DNA from: Lachnospiraceae bacterium
GTDB lineage: Bacteria; Bacillota; Clostridia; Lachnospirales; Lachnospiraceae
Direction of reading: 5' to 3'
Assembly (NCBI GenBank): GCA_022510625.1
Contig: JAFLTD010000009.1
Coordinates: 1 to 49,164, forward strand
Length of the DNA stretch: 49,164 nucleotides
The notes below the pieces were generated by a model, which was not told the origin of the DNA, searched no databases, and was given only the letters and a program-made list of their open reading frames with translations. This document shows, one piece after another, positions 7,415-15,944 of this stretch (position 1 is the first letter of the stretch; each line of letters begins with the position of its first letter). The position numbers were made by a program, and so were the translations under genes.

Positions 7415-10146
7415 AGAGAACGGAAAAGCCGGAAAATCAACAGACAAGGCAAACCGAAAAAACACAAAAGAATGTCGGAAAAGCCAACCGTGGTGTACAA
7501 ATGGCGTTGTGTCTCATACAGCACATTGCATTGACGGTCGCGGTGATTGCCGTGCTCTGGGTATTTGGCAGCTCTACGATTGAGGTGGACGGTTTTAGGG
7601 CTGCACATAATTTTCACTTGTATAACCAAGATCGAAATGCCTATGAGGATTCCGGGATGTTCAACACTCTTTTCGGATATGCGCTCTCAGATATTGTGCG
7701 TCACGGGGTGGTGAGCAGTCAGCTGGAGACAGGCGGAAGCTTTGACAGCAATAAGGTGATAGACGTCACGGCATACAACTATCGCAACGCTGATCTACCG
7801 GAGCAGTATGTAACGGCCGAGTACTATCTGGGAGACCTGCTGAAATGGGACACTTACGGTTTTGAGTGGTCCAGTATGCAGATGACACAGAAACAGGCGG
7901 CAGATTTTCTTGCTGACCGTACGAGAATGATGATTGTTGACCGGAATAGTCAGTACTATAACACTTCAGATGCAAGCTATATGAAAGCCGATGTTGATCT
8001 ATATACATTTGTGAGCGATGTATCAGCCAACGAAGTGTGGGTCAATGTGGATGACTATGATGGTTTTGTGGACGGGTACGGATATGCGACACAGAGTTCT
8101 GAGATGATACTGGCGGAAGTGCCGGATGATACCGATTATGATGAGTATATCCGAAGTTACAACGTCCTTGTCAACCGGTATAAGACGGTGGAAAACAAGA
8201 ATCTGGAGGAATATGTCTCGGATTGGGATCTCTATTCCGATCTGTGCCGTAATGTGCAGCATGCCGCTGACGGCCTGGCATACAATTACAACGAGTATTT
8301 GCTTTGCGGTGAGTATTATGACCCTTCTCACTCCAATGTCCGATATATGATCGTTAAGACAGTGGGAGATGACACGCAGATATACAGCAACATGACCGAT
8401 GAACCGGATTATTATCTGAATCTGGCAGAGAACATGGTTTCCGGAAATGACGTGGAAGAGATGCTTCAGAATTCTTCGGACAAATATATCTATTACAGTC
8501 CGTCGGATATGGTTTACCGGACTAACACGACCATTTCCGAGGATACGGTCCGCCAGATCTTTCAGGGATATGATTACGCATACCCGGAGACAGTCAAAAT
8601 ATGGATGAGCGTGGACGGTACTTATCCTGCTGATGACGGATTCAGACAGGGCATGGTCGGATACAGCCATTACAGGCCATATATTTGGCAGGGAGTGACG
8701 GCCGCGGTTGTGGCAGGTATTATATATTTGGTGATTTTATTCTATTTGACGTACGTTACGGGGAAAGATGTGTATGGAGACGGCAGAGCGTATATCCGCC
8801 TTCGCTCCTTTGATGATGTACCTACCGAGATTGCATTATTGCTGGCGTGCGGCGCAGCTATTCTGGCGGCATGGATATTCCTTGTGGCTGCAGAGATTGC
8901 ACCGGATGTCAGTGTTTATAACATACTTACTTGGGCGAAAGCTGTAGTTGACGGACAATGGTTTGGAATTGCGCTCGCGGTGTATGTGTTTGCCGCAGAC
9001 ATATTTGCAATGCTTTTCTTCTACAGTCTGGTCAGAAGAATCAGAGCGAAGACTCTGTGGAGCAACAGTCTGCTGTGCAAGATAATCAAGCACATCGCAC
9101 ATTTTGTATGGAACGTGTACGACAACGGGGATATTGTACTCCGGACATGGATTCCCTACGGTGCGTTTCTCTTGTTTAATATATTGATGGGGATTTCCGT
9201 ATTGGTGTTTGAGAGAGGATTCGGAATGGTTATAACGGTTATCTTTGCGGCAGCGATAGATGTCCTGGTTGGTAATCTCATATTCCGAAATGCCAAGGAA
9301 CAGCAGGAAATCGTCAGGGGGATAGAGACGATTGCAGAAGGTCAGCTGGAACATCAGGTGGAGACGGAGAATCTTCACGGCGATAATCTGACACTGGCCA
9401 ATTCCGTCAACAGTATCGGCAAAGGCATCAAGGAAGCGGTTGAAATCAGTATGAAAGACGAGCGCATGAAAGCCGACCTCATTACGAATGTTTCACACGA
9501 CATCAAGACGCCGCTCACCTCGATCATCAACTATGTTGACCTTATCAAGAGAGAACAGGTTGAGAATGAGAAGATCCGTAATTACATCGATGTGCTGGAC
9601 GAGAAATCCCAGAGATTGAAGCAGCTGACGGACGATTTGGTGGAGGCGAGCAAAATTTCTTCGGGTAATATCAGTTTACATTTTGAAAAAATTAATCTGA
9701 CGGAACTGATGAATCAGACAATCGGAGAGTTCTCGGAGAAATTTGAGTTAAAGAAACTCACAACCGTTATGAACATCAATGTACAAAATGCTGTGATTGA
9801 GGCGGACAGCCGAAGAATATGGCGTGTGATCGAGAATCTGTTCAATAACATATACAAGTATGCGATGGAGGGGACGCGTGTCTATCTGACGATAGACAGT
9901 CTGCCCGACAAGGTCGGATATATTGAATTGTCTGTCAAAAATATTTCGGCATCTCCGCTCAACTGCGATCCTGAGGAACTGACGGAGCGGTTTATCAGGG
10001 GTGATGAGTCGAGAACGACGGAGGGAAGCGGTCTGGGATTGTCAATTGCAAAGAATCTGACGGAAGCGCAGAAAGGTACATTCGAGATCCGACTTGACGG
10101 AGATCTGTTTAAGGTTATCCTGACATTTCCGCTGGCGGATGTATAA
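7363..10146 (+). CDS. Membrane sensor histidine kinase with large extracellular domain
   Basis: 927-residue sensor kinase partner of the regulator upstream. Layout: a highly charged Glu/Lys/Gln N-terminus (1-44), membrane segment 1 (about 47-69), an extracellular domain of about 370 residues rich in Tyr and Asp (70-440), then five further hydrophobic segments (about 442-465, 486-510, 530-556, 590-612, 613-636), a HAMP-like linker, the dimerisation domain with His712 in NVSHDIKTPLTS, and the ATPase domain with the N box RVIENLFNNIYKY and the G2 box GSGLGLSIAKNL. The usual DTGxGI G1 box is replaced by VKNISASPL, a variant I associate with VanS-like kinases. A ligand cannot be inferred from the extracellular domain. 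Start ATG 7363 has GGAG 5 nt upstream. A bidirectional terminator follows. Confidence 0.9.
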   Translation: MGKEEKDRAEEAEKQELERTEKPENQQTRQTEKTQKNVGKANRGVQMALCLIQHIALTVAVIAVLWVFGSSTIEVDGFRAAHNFHLYNQDRNAYEDSGMFNTLFGYALSDIVRHGVVSSQLETGGSFDSNKVIDVTAYNYRNADLPEQYVTAEYYLGDLLKWDTYGFEWSSMQMTQKQAADFLADRTRMMIVDRNSQYYNTSDASYMKADVDLYTFVSDVSANEVWVNVDDYDGFVDGYGYATQSSEMILAEVPDDTDYDEYIRSYNVLVNRYKTVENKNLEEYVSDWDLYSDLCRNVQHAADGLAYNYNEYLLCGEYYDPSHSNVRYMIVKTVGDDTQIYSNMTDEPDYYLNLAENMVSGNDVEEMLQNSSDKYIYYSPSDMVYRTNTTISEDTVRQIFQGYDYAYPETVKIWMSVDGTYPADDGFRQGMVGYSHYRPYIWQGVTAAVVAGIIYLVILFYLTYVTGKDVYGDGRAYIRLRSFDDVPTEIALLLACGAAILAAWIFLVAAEIAPDVSVYNILTWAKAVVDGQWFGIALAVYVFAADIFAMLFFYSLVRRIRAKTLWSNSLLCKIIKHIAHFVWNVYDNGDIVLRTWIPYGAFLLFNILMGISVLVFERGFGMVITVIFAAAIDVLVGNLIFRNAKEQQEIVRGIETIAEGQLEHQVETENLHGDNLTLANSVNSIGKGIKEAVEISMKDERMKADLITNVSHDIKTPLTSIINYVDLIKREQVENEKIRNYIDVLDEKSQRLKQLTDDLVEASKISSGNISLHFEKINLTELMNQTIGEFSEKFELKKLTTVMNINVQNAVIEADSRRIWRVIENLFNNIYKYAMEGTRVYLTIDSLPDKVGYIELSVKNISASPLNCDPEELTERFIRGDESRTTEGSGLGLSIAKNLTEAQKGTFEIRLDGDLFKVILTFPLADV

Positions 10147-10163
10147 CTCAACTCAATATAAAA

Positions 10164-10193
10164 CGCCGGGGACGATATGTTCCCGGCGCTTTT
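10164..10193 (+). terminator. Bidirectional terminator between the kinase and prs
   Basis: CGCCGGGGA (10164-10172) pairs with TTCCCGGCG (10180-10188) with one G-T pair and a 7-nt loop. A T-run follows on the + strand, and an A-run before it acts as the T-run for the minus strand. It serves the convergent kinase and prs genes. Confidence 0.85.
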
Positions 10194-10222
10194 CGATTTT
10201 GCAGACGAACCTGTTCGTCTTA

Positions 10223-11416
10223 TTACAGTTCAAACGTATGCATTTCGCGGTTGTTGTATTTATCAAGAATCCGATGAATCTTATCGGTAGGCGTGTAGAT
10301 ATTCGCCATGGACGCATCGTGATTCATGAAGTCGATAATGGATGCGACGAATTTACTCATATCGGCCTCTACATAATAAGGTTTTTCTTTCAGTTCCGGA
10401 GGCTGATAACAGAGATTCGTCGAGATGATCTTGTCAAAATAACATTTCTCATATGCCTCGTCAAATGCCTGGAACCCATCCGTAAACAGACCGAATGTAC
10501 AGCAGACAAAGACACGCTTTGCATTCATTTTCTTTAAGTGTTTCGCAGTGTCGATCATACTGCCGCCGGAGGAGATGATGTCGTCAATGATAATGGCATC
10601 TTTGCCGTCAACATTGTCTCCCAGGAATTCATGTGCCACGATGGGATTTTTACCGCCAACAATGGTGGAATAATCCCGGCGTTTATAGAACATGCCGACA
10701 TCTACGCCGAGCACGTTGGCAAAATACACGGCTCTGTCCAGTGCGCCTTCATCGGGACTGATCACGAGAGTGTGCTCCTTGTCGATGATCAGATTCTTCT
10801 CAGTGCGCAGCAGTGAGCGGATGAATTGATAAGGCGGTGTAAAATTATCGAATCCTTTGATCGGAACTGAATTCTGTACCCTGGGGTCATGGGCGTCAAA
10901 TGTGATGAAGTTGGAGACACCCATATCCATCAGTTCTTTGATCGCATAAGCGCAGTCCAATGACTCTCTGCCGTTCCTCTTGTGCTGCCTGCTCTCGTAG
11001 AGAAAGGGCATAATGACAGTGACGCGATGGGCTTTGCCGTTGATTGCTGCGATGATTCTTTTCAAATCCTGATAGTGATCGTCGGGGGACATGTGATTCA
11101 CATAACCGTTCATATTGTATGTTATGCTGTGATTGCAGACATCCATCAGGATAAAAATATCTTTACCTCTGACAGAGGAAGTGAGAACACCTTTAGCCTC
11201 ACCGGTTCCGAAACGCGGACATTCCACTTCCACGAGATAGTTGTTCTCCATATATCCGTGAAAAGCAGGGTCGCTTTTAAAACTGTTATCCAGACTTTTG
11301 CGGAAATCCACCAGATGACTGTTGACCATATGTGCTAACGGCAGAGCGGATTTCGTGGTGAGCAGCTTGATCGGCGCCACCGGCATGGCATTTTTAAGTT
11401 CTTCTGTATTAGGCAT
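10223..11416 (-). CDS. prs: Ribose-phosphate pyrophosphokinase (long, divergent form)
   Basis: PRPP synthetase, which makes phosphoribosyl pyrophosphate for nucleotide, His and Trp synthesis. The product is 397 residues, against about 315 for the classical enzyme, with an N-terminal extension and several insertions. Recognisable elements are the metal/ATP segment around MPFLYESRQHKRNGRES, the FDAHDPRVQNSVP region, VISPDEGALDRA, and the PRPP loop DAIIIDDIISSGGSMIDTAK. The start ATG at 11416 is set by GGGAGGT (on the minus strand) 4-5 nt upstream; an in-frame upstream start at 11446 lacks a site. I associate this long form with Lachnospiraceae and relatives. It has its own promoter, overlapping that of the divergent DUF512 gene. 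Confidence 0.88.
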   Translation of the reverse strand: MPNTEELKNAMPVAPIKLLTTKSALPLAHMVNSHLVDFRKSLDNSFKSDPAFHGYMENNYLVEVECPRFGTGEAKGVLTSSVRGKDIFILMDVCNHSITYNMNGYVNHMSPDDHYQDLKRIIAAINGKAHRVTVIMPFLYESRQHKRNGRESLDCAYAIKELMDMGVSNFITFDAHDPRVQNSVPIKGFDNFTPPYQFIRSLLRTEKNLIIDKEHTLVISPDEGALDRAVYFANVLGVDVGMFYKRRDYSTIVGGKNPIVAHEFLGDNVDGKDAIIIDDIISSGGSMIDTAKHLKKMNAKRVFVCCTFGLFTDGFQAFDEAYEKCYFDKIISTNLCYQPPELKEKPYYVEADMSKFVASIIDFMNHDASMANIYTPTDKIHRILDKYNNREMHTFEL

Positions 11417-11484
11417 ATCGACCTCCCGAGTCGACTGTCCGGTCAACTCTTTCTCATGCTGTTTAAGCAGTGACTGACATTTAT

Positions 11485-11513
11485 TTTATAACATTACGCT
11501 AGTGACACGTCAA
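11485..11513 (-). promoter_or_regulatory. Promoter of prs
   Basis: Read on the minus strand: TTGACG (11513-11508), 17-bp spacer, TATAAA (11490-11485). The -35 box is immediately next to the -35 box of the divergent promoter for the DUF512 gene, so the two promoters share polymerase-binding space. Confidence 0.75.
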
Positions 11514-11530
11514 GGAAATTCTAGTAGAAT
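11502..11530 (+). promoter_or_regulatory. Promoter of the DUF512-der-plsY-gpsA group
   Basis: GTGACA (11502-11507), 17-bp spacer, TAGAAT (11525-11530). Five of six bases match in both boxes. It overlaps the minus-strand prs promoter, so simultaneous use of both is probably limited. Confidence 0.65.
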
Positions 11531-11588
11531 GTAAGTAGTGGCTTGTTGCGGCAGCAGCTTATATTAAGTAACGGTTGGAAAGTGTAAA

Positions 11589-12917
11589 ATGAAAGAAAAA
11601 AGACATATAATTCAGAATATAGAATGCGGTTCCGTTGCGGAGGAGATGGGAATCGAGTCGGGAGATATTCTTCTGGCCGTCAACGGCAGTCGGATTGAAG
11701 ATATCTTTGATTATCAATACCTGATACAGGACGAGTATGTTGAGGTGCTGATCCGCAAACCGGACGGTGAAGAATGGCTCCTTGAGATTGATAAGGAATA
11801 TGACGAAGATTTGGGAATCGTGTTTGAAAGCGGGCTGATGGATGAATACCGTTCCTGTCGTAACCGCTGTATTTTCTGCTTTATCGATCAGATGCCCAAG
11901 GGGATGAGGGAAACACTATATTTCAAGGATGATGATTCCAGGCTGTCCTTTTTGCAAGGTAATTATGTGACACTGACCAATATGTCCGATGAGGATGTGG
12001 AGCGCATTATTCGATATCGGTTGTCACCGATCAACATATCTTTCCAGACGACAAATCCGGAACTGAGATGCAGGATGTTGAACAATCGTTTTGCCGGACA
12101 GGCACTCGAACAGGTGAAGAAATTGTACGCAGCCGGAATCACCATGAATGGTCAGATTGTGCTCTGTAAGAATGTCAATGACGGAGCAGAGCTGGAGCGC
12201 AGCATATCGGATCTTGCCGCGTTTCTGCCTCATCTGGAGAGCATCTCGGTGGTGCCTGTTGGGTTAACCCGATTTCGGGAAGGACTTTACCCGTTAGAGC
12301 CCTTTGACCGGGAGGATGCGAGAGAAGTCCTAAGATGCATTCACAGATGGCAGGAGAAAATTTATCCCGAGTATGGTCTGCATTTTGTTCACGCTTCCGA
12401 TGAGTGGTATGTGCTTGCCGGAGAAGATTTACCGGAGGCGGAGCGCTATGACGGTTATCTGCAGCTGGAAAACGGTGTTGGTATGTTGAGACTTCAGATG
12501 GAAGAGTTTGCCGAGGCGATGGAGCAGCTGGATGAAGCGGGGAGCAAATATGATGAGTGCAGCGGCGAGATGTCCGTTGTGACGGGCATGATGGCATATC
12601 CCTACATGCAGGATATGGCTGATAAGATGATGGCGAAGTTTGCCGGACTTATTATTCATGTATACGCTATAACAAATGATTTCTTCGGTGAGAGGATCAC
12701 GGTGTCAGGACTCCTGACAGGAAAGGATATTATCCGTCAGCTCAAGGGAAGACGGTTGGGAGACAGAATCCTGCTCCCGCAGAATGTGCTGCGAAGCGGA
12801 GAGGATTATTTTCTCGATGATGTCACGGTGGAGGAGATGGAAAGGACTTTACAAGTAAAGGTAGATATTGTAAAATCAAGCGGACATGATTTTGTCCATA
12901 CGGTATTAGAGGTGTGA
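11589..12917 (+). CDS. DUF512 radical SAM protein with N-terminal PDZ domain
   Basis: 442-residue protein with a PDZ-like domain at about 1-65 (HIIQNIECGSVAEEMGIESG, GDILLAVNG), a radical S-adenosylmethionine core with the cluster motif Cx3Cx2C in CRNRCIFCF at about residue 94-102, and the C-terminal DUF512 domain. This combination is one conserved family in Clostridia and other anaerobes, commonly next to der. The reaction is not known to me. The protein would carry a [4Fe-4S] cluster and make a 5'-deoxyadenosyl radical; the PDZ domain suggests that it docks on a C-terminal peptide. It is followed 3 nt later by der and is likely its cotranscript. Confidence 0.88.
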   Translation: MKEKRHIIQNIECGSVAEEMGIESGDILLAVNGSRIEDIFDYQYLIQDEYVEVLIRKPDGEEWLLEIDKEYDEDLGIVFESGLMDEYRSCRNRCIFCFIDQMPKGMRETLYFKDDDSRLSFLQGNYVTLTNMSDEDVERIIRYRLSPINISFQTTNPELRCRMLNNRFAGQALEQVKKLYAAGITMNGQIVLCKNVNDGAELERSISDLAAFLPHLESISVVPVGLTRFREGLYPLEPFDREDAREVLRCIHRWQEKIYPEYGLHFVHASDEWYVLAGEDLPEAERYDGYLQLENGVGMLRLQMEEFAEAMEQLDEAGSKYDECSGEMSVVTGMMAYPYMQDMADKMMAKFAGLIIHVYAITNDFFGERITVSGLLTGKDIIRQLKGRRLGDRILLPQNVLRSGEDYFLDDVTVEEMERTLQVKVDIVKSSGHDFVHTVLEV

Positions 12918-12920
12918 TAT

Positions 12921-14258
12921 ATGAGCAAGAAAAAAGCCAAACCGATCGTGGCGGTTGTGGGAAGGCCCAACGTGGGAAAGTCCACACTGTTCAATGCGAT
13001 GGCGGGGGAAAATATATCGATCGTTAAGGATACGCCGGGCATCACCAGAGACCGTATCTACGTGGATGTCACATGGCTTGATATGAACTTTACGTTGATT
13101 GACACGGGAGGTATTGAGCCGGACAGCAAGGATATCATTCTCTCGCAGATGAGAGAACAGGCACAGATTGCCATTGACACCGCGGATGTAATCATTTTTA
13201 TGGTAGATGTAAAACAGGGGTTGGTGGATGCGGATTCCAAGGTGGCGGATATGCTGCGCCGCGCCCATAAACCGGTTGTGTTGGCTGTCAATAAAGTCGA
13301 TAGCTTTAATAAATACATGGCGGATGTCTATGAATTCTACAATCTTGGCATTGGAGAACCGTACCCGATTTCTTCTGTCAATAAGCTCGGTTTCGGGGAA
13401 CTTCTTGATGAGGTGACTTCCCATTTTGACAGGGAGGCGGCAGCGGAAGAGGAAGATGACCGCGTCAAGATTGCTATTGTGGGGAAACCCAATGTGGGTA
13501 AATCTTCCATCATTAACAAATTAATCGGAGAGAATCGTGTGATCGTGTCCGATATAGCAGGTACCACGCGGGATGCCATTGACACGGAGATAACGCACAA
13601 CGGTAAGGATTATGTCTTTATTGACACGGCAGGCCTGCGCAGAAAAAACAAAATTAAAGAGGAACTGGAGCGGTATATGATTATCCGGACTGTCGCTGCT
13701 GTGGAGCGTGCCGACATTGTGGTGCTTGTGATCGATGCTACAGAGGGCGTAACGGAACAGGATGCGAAGATTGCAGGTATCGCTCACGACCGCGGCAAAG
13801 CGACGATCATTGCAGTCAATAAGTGGGATGCGGTCGAGAAGGATAACAAAACCGTCAATGAGTATACACAGAAGGTCAGGCAGGTGCTTTCCTTTATGCC
13901 CTATGCGGAGATCATGTTTATCTCTGCGGTAACCGGACAGAGGCTGCCGAAATTGTATGATATGATAGATATTGTCAATGAGAATCATTCCATGCGTGTG
14001 GCTACGGGAGTACTCAATGAAATCATGGCGGAAGCAGTTGCCATGCAGCAGCCGCCTTCCGATAAGGGCAAGAGACTGCGCCTGTATTACATAACACAGG
14101 CGGCGGTAAAACCGCCTACCTTTGTAATTTTCGTCAATGATAAGGAATTGATGCATTTCTCATACACCAGATACTTGGAGAATCAGATCAGAGAGACATT
14201 TGGATTTAGGGGCACTCCGTTTAAGTTTATTATTCGGGAGAGAAAGGATAACAAGTAA
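12921..14258 (+). CDS. der: Ribosome biogenesis GTPase Der (EngA)
   Basis: Tandem-GTPase assembly factor for the 50S subunit. 445 residues with two G domains: the first with GRPNVGKST (about 14-22), DTGG and NKVD; the second with GKPNVGKSS (about 190-198), DTAG and NKWD; and a C-terminal KH-like domain. Length and motif order match the family. ATG 12921 lies 3 nt after the DUF512 stop with the site GAGGTG inside the upstream coding end, suggesting translational coupling. Confidence 0.97.
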   Translation: MSKKKAKPIVAVVGRPNVGKSTLFNAMAGENISIVKDTPGITRDRIYVDVTWLDMNFTLIDTGGIEPDSKDIILSQMREQAQIAIDTADVIIFMVDVKQGLVDADSKVADMLRRAHKPVVLAVNKVDSFNKYMADVYEFYNLGIGEPYPISSVNKLGFGELLDEVTSHFDREAAAEEEDDRVKIAIVGKPNVGKSSIINKLIGENRVIVSDIAGTTRDAIDTEITHNGKDYVFIDTAGLRRKNKIKEELERYMIIRTVAAVERADIVVLVIDATEGVTEQDAKIAGIAHDRGKATIIAVNKWDAVEKDNKTVNEYTQKVRQVLSFMPYAEIMFISAVTGQRLPKLYDMIDIVNENHSMRVATGVLNEIMAEAVAMQQPPSDKGKRLRLYYITQAAVKPPTFVIFVNDKELMHFSYTRYLENQIRETFGFRGTPFKFIIRERKDNK

Positions 14259-14260
14259 AA

Positions 14261-14935
14261 GTGGAACGGATTATATGTTTGGTGATCGGGTATGTGTTTG
14301 GTTTGTTTCAAACCGCATATATTTACGGGAAACTACACGGAATTGATATCAGAAATTACGGAAGCGGCAACGCGGGTACCACAAACACCCTGAGAGTGCT
14401 GGGAACGAAGGCCGGGGTACTTGTGCTGTTCGGTGACATTGCAAAGTGCATCCTGGCGGTGGTGGCTGCCAATCTGATTTTTAGGAGCACGCATCAGGAT
14501 ATGATATATCTCTTGAAAATCTATGCGGCTGCCGGTGCCATCTTGGGACACAACTTTCCGTTTTATCTGCATTTTAAGGGCGGTAAAGGCATTGCAGCTA
14601 CTGCCGGCATGATTCTCGCTTTTCATCCGTATTTTATTCCGGTGGCGGTGGTGTTGTTTTTCGGTATCTTTTTTACGACACATTATGTGTCTCTGGGCTC
14701 GCTGGTCCTGTATGCCGGTTTCTTTATTGAGATGGTCGTGTTGGGACAGATGGGTATTTTTGTCGGAATGACACAGCCACAGTTGACAGAGATGTATGTC
14801 GTAACGGCGGTTCTTACAGTCATGGCATATTACAAACATAGAGAGAACATTAAGAGATTGTTGAGCGGCACGGAGCGAAAAACATATTTGAGTCACAAGA
14901 ACAAGGAGAGTGCCGAAGGAGGGGAAAATGGCTGA
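14261..14935 (+). CDS. plsY: Acyl-phosphate glycerol-3-phosphate acyltransferase
   Basis: Integral membrane enzyme that moves an acyl group from acyl phosphate to glycerol-3-phosphate, the first step of phospholipid synthesis. 224 residues with about five membrane segments and the family motifs IRNYGSGNAGTTNTLRVLG, LGHNFPFYLHFKGGKG and the C-terminal YKHRENIKRLLSGTE. Start GTG 14261 is 2 nt after the der stop. The C-terminus extends about 20 polar residues past the last family motif and overlaps the gpsA start by 8 nt. Pairing with gpsA, which makes its acceptor substrate, is metabolically sensible. Confidence 0.96.
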   Translation: MERIICLVIGYVFGLFQTAYIYGKLHGIDIRNYGSGNAGTTNTLRVLGTKAGVLVLFGDIAKCILAVVAANLIFRSTHQDMIYLLKIYAAAGAILGHNFPFYLHFKGGKGIAATAGMILAFHPYFIPVAVVLFFGIFFTTHYVSLGSLVLYAGFFIEMVVLGQMGIFVGMTQPQLTEMYVVTAVLTVMAYYKHRENIKRLLSGTERKTYLSHKNKESAEGGENG

Positions 14936-15944
14936 TATCAGTGTTATAGGCGCCGGAAGTTGGGGGACTGCATTGGCGCTGAACCTGCATAAGAACGGGC
15001 ATCGTGTGACGGTGTGGTCCATTGTGGAAGCGGAAATTACAATGCTTAAGACAGAGCATGAACACAAGGATAAGCTGCCGGGGGTAAAACTGCCGGAGGA
15101 TATGGAATTTACGACAGATCTTCAGACGGCGGTAACGGATAAAGATGTATTGGTATTAGTGGTGCCGTCTCCATATACGAGAAGTACTTCGCGCAGCATG
15201 GCACCTTATGTGCGCGAGGGACAACTAATCATCAATGCGTCCAAGGGAATCGAGGAAAAGACGCTGATGACTATGTCGGCGGTTATTGAGGAGGAACTTC
15301 CGCAGGCAGAAGTGGCGGTCTTATCCGGTCCGTCCCATGCGGAGGAGGTAGGAAAAGGTCTGCCGACTACCATTGTCGTGGGTGCGAAGAAGAAGACGAC
15401 TGCAGAGTATTTGCAGAATATTTTTATGAATGAAGTGTTTCGGGTCTATATCAGTCCCGATGTACTCGGCATCGAACTGGGCGCCGCACTCAAGAATGTC
15501 GTGGCGCTTGCGGCGGGTATCGCCGACGGATTGGGGTACGGAGATAATGCTAAGGCCGCTCTTATCACAAGGGGAATTACGGAGATCGGAAGGCTCGGCG
15601 TAGCTATGGGCGGCAAGCTGGAGACTTTCTGCGGACTGACCGGTATCGGCGACCTGATTGTCACCTGTGCTTCCATGCATTCACGTAACCGGCGTGCGGG
15701 CATACTCATCGGTCAGGGTTATACGATGGAGCAGGCGATGGATGAAGTTAAGATGGTAGTTGAGGGTGTATACTCCGCCAAGGCAGCCATCGGACTGGCA
15801 AGAAAATATAACGTGCAGCTTCCCATCATAGAAGAAGTCAATGCGGTACTGTTTGAAGGGCAGCCGGCGGATGAGTCGGTGAAAAACCTGATGCTGCGTG
15901 ATAAGAAAATAGAAAATCCGTTGCTCCCGTGGGATATTCCCTAA
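14928..15944 (+). CDS. gpsA: NAD(P)H-dependent glycerol-3-phosphate dehydrogenase
   Basis: Reduces dihydroxyacetone phosphate to sn-glycerol-3-phosphate, the acceptor used by PlsY. 338 residues starting MADISVIGAGSWGTALA (Rossmann GxGxxG), with KGIE, SGPSHAEEV and the C-terminal LKNVVALAAGIADGLGYGDNAKAAL segment carrying the catalytic Lys. ATG 14928 follows AAGGAGG at 7-nt spacing, inside the end of plsY; the GTG at 14910 is not needed. The TAA stop at 15942-15944 overlaps the stop of the convergent metF. Confidence 0.96.
   Translation: MADISVIGAGSWGTALALNLHKNGHRVTVWSIVEAEITMLKTEHEHKDKLPGVKLPEDMEFTTDLQTAVTDKDVLVLVVPSPYTRSTSRSMAPYVREGQLIINASKGIEEKTLMTMSAVIEEELPQAEVAVLSGPSHAEEVGKGLPTTIVVGAKKKTTAEYLQNIFMNEVFRVYISPDVLGIELGAALKNVVALAAGIADGLGYGDNAKAALITRGITEIGRLGVAMGGKLETFCGLTGIGDLIVTCASMHSRNRRAGILIGQGYTMEQAMDEVKMVVEGVYSAKAAIGLARKYNVQLPIIEEVNAVLFEGQPADESVKNLMLRDKKIENPLLPWDIP

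Noticed and set aside
6533-7465. 310-codon minus-strand ORF opposite the response regulator
   Set aside because: It is fully antisense to a motif-complete regulator, has no ribosome site that I can see, and its translation has no recognisable motif; it is a codon-bias shadow.
8023-8670. 215-codon minus-strand ORF in the kinase extracellular domain
   Set aside because: Low-complexity Ile/Val/His-rich translation typical of antisense frames, without a ribosome site.
10139-11338. Several + strand ORFs opposite prs
   Set aside because: They lie in antisense to a clear PRPP synthetase and share no motifs with known proteins.
13521-14156. 211-codon minus-strand ORF inside der
   Set aside because: Antisense shadow of the second GTPase domain; no start signal or motif.
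14333-15067. 244-codon minus-strand ORF across plsY and gpsA
   Set aside because: It spans two well-supported genes in antisense and gives no recognisable product.
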